Shown: piece after piece, positions 1-5,256 of the stretch
Position numbering within the stretch: the first letter of the stretch is position 1
How the letters are laid out: the number at the start of each line of letters is the position of its first letter
DNA from: Synergistaceae bacterium UBA5560
GTDB lineage: Bacteria > Synergistota > Synergistia > Synergistales > Aminiphilaceae
Reading direction: 5' to 3'
NCBI GenBank assembly: GCA_002425685.1
Contig: DIMS01000021.1
Span: 6,644 to 11,899 of the forward strand
Length of the DNA: 5,256 nt
Made by a program: the position numbers and the translations under genes
The notes under the pieces: model-generated
The model's database searches: none
The model's input: only the letters and a program-made list of their open reading frames with translations
Told to the model about the DNA's origin: nothing

Positions 1-1192
1 TCTCCTCCGCCGCGAGAGGTACCGCATTCTGGACGAGGAGACGACCGTCCCGTCGCACGCCTCCCTGGGCGTCCCGGAGCGAATGGAGCACGTACCCGGA
101 GGATTCGGGCTGCCACGTCACGAGGGTCAGGGAGGACGCCTGGGTCATCTCTCCCAGCACGTCCGTGGCGGCGGCGAGGAACTGCTCCCGGTCCTGGAGG
201 GCGAGCAGGTGAAGACTTGCCTCGTGGAGCCCCCGGACGGCAAAGACCTTTTCGGAGATCGCTTCGAGGCGTCCCGCGTTCTCCACCTGGAGGGCGTTCA
301 TCTCCAGTGCCTTGGAGGCCACGTGGGCAAAGAGGGAGAGGAAGTGGAGCACTTCCTGTTCGGGAGGCGATGCCCAGGAGAGAAAACAGAAAAGAGTGGT
401 CTTTCCACCCGAGAGGGGGAGGACCACGTGGATCCGTTCCTGCCGGAGCAGAAGAAGGTTGGAGGCGCCAAGGGCCTTCGCGTGTTCCCCGTCAACGGGA
501 ATCGGGGCGGGGGAGGTGCGTCGGCTTTTGAAAATGCCCTCTCTGCGGGGGAGAATGTCGCGAGCGCCGAGAAGAGGTCTCCAGGAGTGTCCTTCGTCGA
601 GGATCACCTGCACGGAGCCGGCGAAAACTCCTTCGGAGAGCACGTCCCCGAGGAAGGTCGCGAAATACTCCACGGGAAGGGGCTCGAAGATGGAGGAGAA
701 TGCCGCTTCCGTGACGAGCAGGTGGTAGGAGAGACGGGAGAGGCGCATTTCCAGGTCGGACACGGCCAGGTGGTCCTGCCACATGGCGAAGAGTCGCACC
801 AGGTAGGGTAGTTCGGCCTCCAGTCCCGGTGGAATCTCGGAGTCCCCGAGCAGCAGGTAGAAAACCCATCTCGCGCTCCGGAGGCAGAGTACCCTGGACC
901 ACGGGACGTCGCCGAAGAATTTCACCGTTTCTTCCTGCAGGAGGGCCGAAGAGGAGTGTGCCGCGGGAAAGGTTTCGCAGGGAGGGAAGAGTTTTTCCAG
1001 GAGTGCCGCGCCGCCGGAGAAGACCAGTGACGGAGGAGAAAAACGGATAGCCCAGGTGACCACGAGATCCCGTCCTTCTCTGCGGAGGAGCAGGGCCGGT
1101 GTCTCCGTCGTATCCAACACCTCTTCGAGAAGAGAGGCGACTCCTCCGTTGAGCAGGAAATGAGTGCGTTCACATGCGTCCCGAATAGGCAT
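1..1192 (-). CDS. Putative tandem GAF-like sensory protein, C-terminus cut by window edge
   Basis: The frame stays open for 397 codons from the ATG at 1192-1190 to the window edge with no stop, so the C-terminus is missing. I do not recognise a named family. By eye the protein is mixed alpha/beta, with what look like repeating units. Unit one (about 18-150) ends in a strand WVFYLLLG (109-116) and a helix with LVRLFAMWQDHL (131-142). Unit two (about 155-300) ends in LFCFLSW (267-273) and FLSLFAHVASKALE (284-297). A third unit begins near 318 with RGLHEASLHLLALQDREQFL (320-339) and continues into strands at 355-359. The strand, then long exit helix, then next-module pattern is typical of GAF domains in signalling proteins, but the calls are structural inference. 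No signal peptide, membrane segment, HATPase, GGDEF or HTH motif is visible; any output domain would lie beyond the edge. The gene follows fapA after 16 bases, so the two are probably co-transcribed. The open frame and start are firm; the function is weak. Confidence 0.72.
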   Translation of the reverse strand, partial: MPIRDACERTHFLLNGGVASLLEEVLDTTETPALLLRREGRDLVVTWAIRFSPPSLVFSGGAALLEKLFPPCETFPAAHSSSALLQEETVKFFGDVPWSRVLCLRSARWVFYLLLGDSEIPPGLEAELPYLVRLFAMWQDHLAVSDLEMRLSRLSYHLLVTEAAFSSIFEPLPVEYFATFLGDVLSEGVFAGSVQVILDEGHSWRPLLGARDILPRREGIFKSRRTSPAPIPVDGEHAKALGASNLLLLRQERIHVVLPLSGGKTTLFCFLSWASPPEQEVLHFLSLFAHVASKALEMNALQVENAGRLEAISEKVFAVRGLHEASLHLLALQDREQFLAAATDVLGEMTQASSLTLVTWQPESSGYVLHSLRDAQGGVRRDGRLLVQNAVPLAAEE

Positions 1193-1199
1193 GAGCGGG

Positions 1200-1206
1200 C
1201 CTCCTT
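1200..1206 (-). promoter_or_regulatory. Strong ribosome binding site of the GAF-like gene
   Basis: On the minus strand AAGGAGG lies seven bases before the ATG at 1192 and begins three bases after the fapA stop codon (1211-1209). It matches the 16S anti-Shine-Dalgarno core almost completely. It fixes the start codon of the downstream gene and supports independent, efficient initiation within a two-gene transcript. Confidence 0.85.
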
Positions 1207-1208
1207 CC

Positions 1209-2804
1209 TCAGCCTCGAAGGGCGACGATGCGCCGTTCGTCGGGGTCGAAGAAGAGGGTGAGAGCGGAAGCTCCGTCCCGGATGAGATCCCCGTACCCCT
1301 TGAGGCGGAGGTTCACTCCCGGGGATGCCTCGCCCCTCACGCCGAAGGTGGCATCTCCCTTCAGCTTTTGGAAAAGAAGCCGGTAGGACTCCACCCTTTC
1401 CCTGAGATCGTCGTATTCTCTGCTCATGTCCACGTAGCGGAGGATACGCTCCTTGGTGGCCTGGTCCAGCTCCTTGCCCGAGGCGGAGCCGCTCCGGATC
1501 TGTGCCGTGAGGGAGACGAGAATGTCCTCCACCGTCTCCAGGCGCGCCTGGAATTCCTTGTACTCCCGGTAAAGGGCGTTCCGGGACACCCCGGAGACCT
1601 CGATCTTCGTGTCCCCGTACCGCAGGGAGCGGATGTTGCGGGCGTGCACATGGGCTGCGGTGTGGATTTCCGACGAGGCGATGACCCCCTTGCGCCCCTC
1701 CACGAGGACGCCCCGTTCGGTGCGGACGACACATCGGAGCAGGTATTCGTTCACTTCGAGAGTTTCGCACTCGATGAAAGCATCCTGGGCGAAGCGAAGT
1801 CGGACCTCCTTATGCGCCTTGAGATGCGCTTCCCCCTTCCCCTGCACACCGTAGAGGACGGCGATGCGTCCCTCCCTGCTTTCCACGGAGGCTTTTTCCA
1901 CGGAGCCGCGGATGTCCACGTCGCCTGCGGCGGAGACGGAGAATCCGTCCCGAATGGTGCCTCGGACGAGAACAGGGCCGTTGAAGTTGATGTTTCCCGT
2001 GGAGTAGTCCACATCGCCGGAAATGATGAGAAGCGGAATGACGGAGACCACATCTCCCTTCCACTCCAGCCGCCCGTCGAGCTTTGCCCGGAGGTCGTCA
2101 CCTTCCCAGGCGAGCCCCTTTCCGAAGCGGAGTCGGGCGGGTTTTCCCTTTCGCTGGGGCACGATCTCCCCCTGGACGTTTCGTCCCGGCATTCCCGGTG
2201 TGGGGGGGACGCGACGGGCCACCACGTCGTCCCGGCGTATTTCCTGGACGAGGTCGAGATTGTAGAAATCCACCCGGCCATCGGGATTGTCATCAGGGCG
2301 CCCTGATGGCGGAGCGAAGAACATCTGTACGGTTCCGTCCAGGCCGTTTCGGGGAGGAATTCCCCGGGCCAGCGGCTTCCGGAGGACCTCTTCTCCCGAG
2401 CGGGAGAGCGCCAGGGCCTCCGTCAGTGCGTCCTCGTCCACGCCGAAGACGATATGTTCCTTCGCAAGGAGTTCCCGCAACCGTTCCTCGTCGCTCCATC
2501 CCGGTGGCAGAGAGAGGAGACAGGTCATGCACCCGTCCTCGACGAGAAGTTCGGGAAGCCGCTCCGATTCGGAAGAGGACGGTTCCCGGACGGCGCCGAG
2601 AACGAATTCCCCCCGTTGCGCGATGTGCCGGATGAGTTCCTTCAGCGTGATTCGCAATGTTACGTCGAGTTCCTGGATTCTGGAGAGTACCTCCACGGCG
2701 GAAAGGGATGTGTCCCGCACGTCGAGGACGAAGGCGCCTCCTCTTTCAAGAAGACGAAAGCGCGGTTCTTCGTGGAGAATCCGTTCCCCATCACTTTCGG
2801 TCAT
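1209..2804 (-). CDS. fapA: FapA family protein (DUF342, flagellar assembly protein A-like)
   Basis: This 531-aa protein matches the FapA/DUF342 family in length and layout. The N-terminal part (about 1-165) has two alpha/beta sections. It includes the family-typical stretch around LPPGWSDEERLRELL (99-113) and GIPPRNGLDGTVQ (148-160). The central DUF342 core follows, with DGRVDFYNLDL (175-185) and VPPTPGMPGRNVQGE (199-213). It continues as a repetitive short-strand region (about 255-405) with repeats such as ISGDVDYSTGNINFNGPVLV (261-280) and AAGDVDIRGSV (292-302), read as a parallel beta-helix. A charged coiled coil (about 410-482) and a small beta tail end the protein. There is no signal peptide or membrane segment, so it is probably cytoplasmic. 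In Vibrio vulnificus FapA is linked to polar flagellum assembly and binds EIIA-Glc; many bacteria carry homologues of unknown role. No flagellar gene is visible here, so a flagellar role is not shown. I chose the ATG at 2804, not the in-frame GTG at 2843, because only the former has a well-placed ribosome binding site. Residues 92-95 form a CxxC. Confidence 0.93.
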   Translation of the reverse strand: MTESDGERILHEEPRFRLLERGGAFVLDVRDTSLSAVEVLSRIQELDVTLRITLKELIRHIAQRGEFVLGAVREPSSSESERLPELLVEDGCMTCLLSLPPGWSDEERLRELLAKEHIVFGVDEDALTEALALSRSGEEVLRKPLARGIPPRNGLDGTVQMFFAPPSGRPDDNPDGRVDFYNLDLVQEIRRDDVVARRVPPTPGMPGRNVQGEIVPQRKGKPARLRFGKGLAWEGDDLRAKLDGRLEWKGDVVSVIPLLIISGDVDYSTGNINFNGPVLVRGTIRDGFSVSAAGDVDIRGSVEKASVESREGRIAVLYGVQGKGEAHLKAHKEVRLRFAQDAFIECETLEVNEYLLRCVVRTERGVLVEGRKGVIASSEIHTAAHVHARNIRSLRYGDTKIEVSGVSRNALYREYKEFQARLETVEDILVSLTAQIRSGSASGKELDQATKERILRYVDMSREYDDLRERVESYRLLFQKLKGDATFGVRGEASPGVNLRLKGYGDLIRDGASALTLFFDPDERRIVALRG

Positions 2805-2810
2805 GAGCAT

Positions 2811-2817
2811 CCACCTC
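2811..2817 (-). promoter_or_regulatory. Ribosome binding site deciding the fapA start
   Basis: On the minus strand GAGGTGG lies six bases before the ATG at 2804-2802. Another in-frame ATG at 2810-2808 abuts the site directly and so is too close. The GTG at 2843, which would add 13 residues, has no purine-rich site before it. The annotated protein therefore begins MTESDGER. Confidence 0.65.
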
Positions 2818-2890
2818 ACTTGATTCCCACCTGGGCGGATCACGCGGACGATTCGGACGGCGTCTTGTGGGACTAACGTAGTATTCGTTC

Positions 2891-2920
2891 AGTATAGTTC
2901 AAAGGCGACAAAAATGAAAA
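2891..2920 (-). promoter_or_regulatory. Candidate sigma-70-type promoter for fapA
   Basis: Read on the minus strand, TTTTCA (2920-2915; four of six matches to TTGACA) is followed after 18 bases by TATACT (2896-2891; five of six matches to TATAAT). It points towards fapA and lies about 87 bases before its start codon, in the most AT-rich part of the gap. The -10 is good and the -35 is weak. No flagellar sigma-28 pattern was seen. This is a pattern call only. Confidence 0.4.
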
Positions 2921-3012
2921 AGGGTCTCGGGATGCGTCTTTGTAGTTATTCCGTCATCAAGAAAGATCTTCCGTGTGGGTCTTCGGTCACGGGCCTGAGG
3001 GGATGGGGCAGT

Positions 3013-3043
3013 TTTACATGTCGTTACCGGGTTCGTTTATCCT
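3013..3043 (+). promoter_or_regulatory. Weak candidate promoter for the efflux operon
   Basis: TTTACA (3013-3018) matches the -35 consensus at five of six bases. TATCCT (3038-3043) matches the -10 at four of six, but the spacer of 19 bases is longer than the usual 16-18. If real, it would give a leader of more than 200 bases before the adaptor gene. A competing -10-like hexamer, TAGAAT at 3167-3172, has no good -35. Confidence 0.25.
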
Positions 3044-3160
3044 GTCGCGTAACGGTGTGGCTTGTCTCTGGATGTCTCATCGTTGGTGTTTTTCTCTTCT
3101 CTATGATGCTTCTTTCCCGAAGAGTGAGTTTTCAGGTGCGCCACGTGCCCGGATGTTGAA

Positions 3161-3177
3161 GGATGATAGAATGATCC
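3161..3177. promoter_or_regulatory. 17-base imperfect palindrome, possible operator
   Basis: GGATGAT (3161-3167) and ATGATCC (3171-3177) form an inverted repeat around AGA, with six of seven positions paired. It covers the -10-like hexamer TAGAAT (3167-3172), about 100 bases before the adaptor gene. RND pump operons are often controlled by TetR- or MarR-type repressors that bind palindromes of about this size near the promoter. No such regulator gene is in the window, so a binding role is inference. Confidence 0.3.
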
Positions 3178-3186
3178 TGGAAAAAA

Positions 3187-3202
3187 CGAGTGACCGAGTG
3201 AT
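3187..3202 (+). repeat. 8-base tandem direct repeat
   Basis: CGAGTGAC (3187-3194) is followed at once by CGAGTGAT (3195-3202), seven of eight bases identical. The pair lies between the palindrome at 3161-3177 and the leader hairpin at 3205-3231. Short direct repeats can be regulator sites, but two copies of eight bases can also arise by chance. Confidence 0.45.
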
Positions 3203-3204
3203 CT

Positions 3205-3231
3205 CCGGGCGGAAGTCTGTTCGACGCCCGG
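3205..3231 (+). promoter_or_regulatory. GC-rich hairpin in the probable leader of the efflux operon
   Basis: CCGGGCG (3205-3211) pairs perfectly with CGCCCGG (3225-3231) across a 13-base loop. A small inner GAA/TTC pairing (3212-3214 with 3220-3222) is possible. The hairpin ends 42 bases before the adaptor start. It is followed by A-rich sequence and the perfect palindrome CGACGTCG (3237-3244), not by a run of T, so it is not a normal intrinsic terminator for the plus strand. It may stabilise the transcript. Confidence 0.4.
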
Positions 3232-3257
3232 GAAAACGACGTCGAAGAAAACGTTCC

Positions 3258-3265
3258 GGAGGAGG
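3258..3265 (+). promoter_or_regulatory. Ribosome binding site of the adaptor gene
   Basis: GGAGGAGG ends eight bases before the ATG at 3274 and is a strong Shine-Dalgarno site. Another ATG at 3267-3269 lies between the two, but it is too close to the site and is out of frame with the adaptor, so 3274 is the start. Confidence 0.8.
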
Positions 3266-3273
3266 AATGCCCC

Positions 3274-4590
3274 ATGGAGAAACGAGATCTGTTCCGGAAG
3301 TACACGGGTATCTTCGGCATGCTGGTGCTCTTTGCGGTGGGACTTTTTCTGTTCGGACGCCACGAACAGAAGGAGGAGACTGTCTCTCGGGCGCCGGTGG
3401 CGCGCCCCGTGAAGACGCTGGTGCTTTCTGCGCCGGCGGTGCGGGATGTCCGGACCTATCCCGGCAAGATCCTCGCGTCCCAGAGGGTCGATCTTGCCTT
3501 TCGTGTCTCCGGTCCTCTCGTGGAGCTGCCCGTCCGGAAGGCCCAGAACGTTGCGAAGGGTGCTCTGCTTGCCCGGCTGGACCCAAGGGATTTCGAGATT
3601 CAGCTCCAGAATGTCAAAAGCACTCTCGCGAACGCCCAGGCACAGCTTGCAGCCATGCGGGCTGGTGCGCGCAAGGAAGAGGTTTCCGCCCTGTCGTCCC
3701 AGCTTGCGTCGTCCCGGGCGCGCATGGAGGAGGCGGAAGCACAGTACCGTCGTTTCGAGCGGCTGTACAAGGAAGGTGCCATTGCGGCGGCGGAGTTCGA
3801 CCGCTACAAGACCGCCTACGAGGTCTCCAAGGCCACGGTGAACGAGGCGAGCCAGGAATTGCAGAAGGCGAAGACCGGGGCCCGTCCGGAGGACATTCAG
3901 GCCATGGAGGCAACCATCCGCGGTCTCGAATCCTCGGTGAAGGCCGCGGAGAGCGCGCTCTCCGACACGGAACTTCGGGCACCCTTCGACGGAATCGTGG
4001 CGGATCGCTACGTGGAGAACTTTCAGAGCATCCAGCGGGATCAGCCTATCCTCGCCCTCCAGGATCTGAAAGACCTTGAGGTGGTCATCTCCGTTCCGGA
4101 ACAGGATCTTACCCGGGCGAGAAGCGCCGACGCCGTGACAGTTCAGGTGCGCTTTGAAAACATCCCCGGGAAGACCTTTCCCGCCAACTTCAAGGAGGTC
4201 GCCACCCAGGCGGATCCCCAGACTCAGACCTACCCCGTGACCTTCCGCATGCCCTATCCGGAGGAGCTTACGGTGCTTCCCGGCATGACCGTGGAAGTTC
4301 TCCTGGGGTTCCGGAGCGACGCCGCCGGAGACGGGGGATTCGTGGTTCCCACCGAAGCGGTCGCCGCGGGTGAGGGGACGTCGCATTTTCTCCTGGTCGT
4401 GGACGAACCGGCCCTGACGGTACGGCGTGTCCCCGTGGACGTGCTCTCCTTCCGGAAAGAGGATGCGGTGGTGAGCGGCGATCTCGCTCCGGGGAACCGG
4501 GTGGTCGTCGCGGGGGTGAGCCTGCTTGCCGAGGGAGAGGCCGTGACGCTCTACGCCCCGGAGGAGACACCGCTCTCCGCCGAGGAATAG
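3274..4590 (+). CDS. RND efflux pump periplasmic adaptor subunit (HlyD/AcrA-type membrane fusion protein)
   Basis: This complete 438-aa protein has the full domain order of an RND adaptor. One N-terminal hydrophobic segment (about 11-28) follows a short basic cytoplasmic tail. There is no lipobox cysteine, so it is probably anchored by an uncleaved helix rather than a lipid. The first half of the lipoyl domain is at about 62-104 (GKILASQRVDLAFRVSGPLV at 64-83). A long alpha-hairpin spans about 107-230, and the second lipoyl half follows, with LRAPFDGIVADRYVENFQSI (234-253). The beta-barrel (about 268-345) includes LPGMTVEVLL (335-344). The membrane-proximal domain (about 355-428) starts FVVPTEAV (356-363). 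It would link the permease encoded next to an outer-membrane TolC-type channel and help export drugs or other small molecules. The hairpin tip carries R160 and L164 of the Arg-Leu-Ser motif used for channel contact in AcrA, but the serine position is A171. The substrate cannot be told from sequence. Confidence 0.96.
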   Translation: MEKRDLFRKYTGIFGMLVLFAVGLFLFGRHEQKEETVSRAPVARPVKTLVLSAPAVRDVRTYPGKILASQRVDLAFRVSGPLVELPVRKAQNVAKGALLARLDPRDFEIQLQNVKSTLANAQAQLAAMRAGARKEEVSALSSQLASSRARMEEAEAQYRRFERLYKEGAIAAAEFDRYKTAYEVSKATVNEASQELQKAKTGARPEDIQAMEATIRGLESSVKAAESALSDTELRAPFDGIVADRYVENFQSIQRDQPILALQDLKDLEVVISVPEQDLTRARSADAVTVQVRFENIPGKTFPANFKEVATQADPQTQTYPVTFRMPYPEELTVLPGMTVEVLLGFRSDAAGDGGFVVPTEAVAAGEGTSHFLLVVDEPALTVRRVPVDVLSFRKEDAVVSGDLAPGNRVVVAGVSLLAEGEAVTLYAPEETPLSAEE

Positions 4591-4594
4591 GTGG
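4589..4594 (+). promoter_or_regulatory. Ribosome binding site of the RND permease, overlapping the adaptor stop
   Basis: AGGTGG begins inside the TAG stop codon of the adaptor gene (4588-4590) and ends five bases before the ATG at 4600. The overlap suggests coupled translation of adaptor and permease. An in-frame GTG at 4591 lies within this site and is therefore an unlikely start. Confidence 0.65.
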
Positions 4595-4599
4595 ATGCC

Positions 4600-5256
4600 A
4601 TGAATATTGCCACAGCGAGCATTCGGAAGAGCACCGTCACATGGTTCATCACCGGTCTCCTGCTCGTGGGAGGGCTTCTGTCCTACACGGGGCTCGGAAA
4701 GCTGGAGGATCCGGCCTTCACGATCAAGACCGCCGTGGTGGCCACCCGCTATCCCGGCGCGTCCCCCGAGGAGGTTGAGAACGAGGTGACGGAGGTGGTG
4801 GAGAGCGCCATCCAGCAGCTCGGACAGGTGGACATCGTACGCTCCCTCTCCCAGGCCGGAGGTTCCGTGATCTACGTGGACATCAAGGATACCTTCACCG
4901 CGAAGGATCTTCCCCAGATCTGGGACGAGCTGCGCCGGAAGGTGAACGACGTGCAGGGCAGTCTTCCTCCCGGGGCGGGACCCTCCCTGGTGAACGACGA
5001 TTACGGCGATGTCTTCGGCGTGTACTTTGCCCTCACCGGAAAGGGATATTCCCTGCGTGAGCTCGAGAACTTCGCGGATTTCCTCCGCAAGGAACTGCTT
5101 CTCGTTCCCGGCGTGGCGAACGTCCGCATCGCGGGAGTGCAGCGGGAGACGGTCTACGTGGAACTTTCCCGGTCCCGCATGACCCAACTCGGAATTCCGC
5201 TCCAGACGATCTTTGACACGCTCAAGGCCCAGAACCTCGTGGTGGACGCGGGAAGT
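4600..5256 (+). CDS. RND efflux transporter permease subunit (AcrB/ACR_tran family), N-terminal part
   Basis: The first 219 codons are visible, and the frame is open to the window edge; family members are about 1,000-1,050 aa, so roughly four fifths is missing. The first membrane helix is at about 13-31 (TWFITGLLLVGGLLSYTGLG, 14-33). The start of the periplasmic porter domain follows, with the family hallmark YPGASPEEVENEV (51-63). It continues with DELRRKVNDVQGSLPPGAGP (109-128), VNDDYGDVFG (131-140), and LLLVPGVANVRIAGVQRETV (166-185) from the PN1/PN2 region. LGKLEDPAFTIKTAVV (32-47) matches the 'LEDP.FTIKTA' branch of the superfamily rather than the E. coli AcrB type, from memory of the family. 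The protein would be a proton-driven inner-membrane trimer taking substrate from the periplasm. It starts nine bases after the adaptor gene, a standard adaptor-permease operon. Outer-membrane channel and regulator genes are not seen. Confidence 0.95.
   Translation, partial: MNIATASIRKSTVTWFITGLLLVGGLLSYTGLGKLEDPAFTIKTAVVATRYPGASPEEVENEVTEVVESAIQQLGQVDIVRSLSQAGGSVIYVDIKDTFTAKDLPQIWDELRRKVNDVQGSLPPGAGPSLVNDDYGDVFGVYFALTGKGYSLRELENFADFLRKELLLVPGVANVRIAGVQRETVYVELSRSRMTQLGIPLQTIFDTLKAQNLVVDAGS

Larger units (their letters stand above)
2805..3273. other. Divergent intergenic region between fapA and the efflux operon
   Basis: This 469-base gap separates the two divergent units. It is less GC-rich than its surroundings: 25 of 60 bases are G or C in 2881-2940. 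It must contain the promoters and any operators for both sides. I see no tRNA, no recognisable riboswitch and no transcription terminator with a U-tract. An 81-codon open frame (2914-3159, plus) has a possible membrane segment but poor coding character, and I do not call it. A loose 6-bp inverted repeat, CGTTAC at 3022-3027 and GTAACG at 3049-3054, flanks the candidate rightward -10. Confidence 0.8.

Noticed and set aside
393..422. SGGKTT in the left protein (261-266), resembling a nucleotide-binding P-loop
   Set aside because: A Walker A motif needs Gly four residues before GK. Here that position is Leu258, and no Walker B or ATPase context follows.
83..811. Plus-strand open frame of 242 codons opposite the left gene
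   Set aside because: It is a mirror of the minus-strand gene, which has a perfect ribosome binding site and is open for 397 codons. The plus-strand product is rich in Gly, Glu and His with no domain, as expected of antisense frames in GC-rich DNA.
1164..2306. Plus-strand open frame of 380 codons opposite fapA
   Set aside because: FapA on the minus strand is unmistakable over the whole span, and the plus-strand product shows no family feature.
3138..3152. Sigma-54-like GG...GC element on the minus strand
   Set aside because: GGCACG is present, but ten bases after GG the sequence reads AC and not GC, so the -12 element is missing.
2914..3159. 81-codon plus-strand frame with a possible membrane segment
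   Set aside because: It has a modest AAAGG site before the ATG and one hydrophobic stretch near residues 48-68. But the composition is odd (many Cys, Arg and Ser), it overlaps the candidate fapA promoter and rightward promoter, and it shows no coding bias like its neighbours. Conservation in relatives would be needed to revive it.
3205..3244. Intrinsic terminator upstream of the adaptor gene
   Set aside because: The hairpin is followed by A-rich sequence and a second palindrome, not by a run of T on the plus strand. On the minus strand the nearest gene upstream would be antisense to the pump, and none exists.
3037..5187. Minus-strand open frame of 716 codons across both efflux genes
   Set aside because: The plus strand here encodes clear RND adaptor and permease families. 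The antisense product is low-complexity (His, Gly, Arg, Leu) with no recognisable motif, so it is a codon-usage artefact.

Overview
This is a GC-rich bacterial window with two divergent gene pairs separated by a 469-base non-coding gap. The organism is probably diderm, because the right half encodes a tripartite RND efflux pump, which needs a periplasm. It also has a FapA/DUF342 protein. FapA together with RND pumps in GC-rich genomes fits groups such as Synergistota or the delta-proteobacterial lineages. I lean mildly to Synergistota, but nothing in the window decides it: there is no rRNA or marker gene.

Left half (1-2804, minus strand). The upstream gene is a full-length FapA-family polymer-like beta-helix protein of 531 aa. 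Sixteen bases after its stop, behind a near-perfect Shine-Dalgarno sequence, a second minus-strand gene starts at 1192 and runs off the left edge with no stop (397 codons visible). I recognise no named family for it with certainty. Its layout suggests successive GAF-like sensory modules joined by signalling helices. The two genes look like one transcription unit.

Middle (2805-3273). The gap is clearly less GC-rich than the coding DNA. It must hold the promoters for both directions. Visible elements are a TATACT-type -10 pointing left towards fapA, a TTTACA-type -35 pointing right, a 17-base imperfect palindrome over a TAGAAT hexamer, an 8-base tandem repeat, and a 7-bp GC hairpin in the probable leader of the efflux operon. 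All of these are pattern calls.

Right half (3274-5256, plus strand). A complete RND periplasmic adaptor (438 aa) is followed nine bases later by the first 219 codons of the inner-membrane RND permease. The permease runs off the right edge. The adaptor would bridge the proton-driven permease to an outer-membrane TolC-type channel, which is not in the window. No gene for a transcriptional regulator is visible, so the control of the pump is open.

Nothing here is plainly a new system. The parts most worth a second look are the FapA-linked GAF-like protein, the possible operator elements in the divergent gap, and the altered tip motif of the adaptor.
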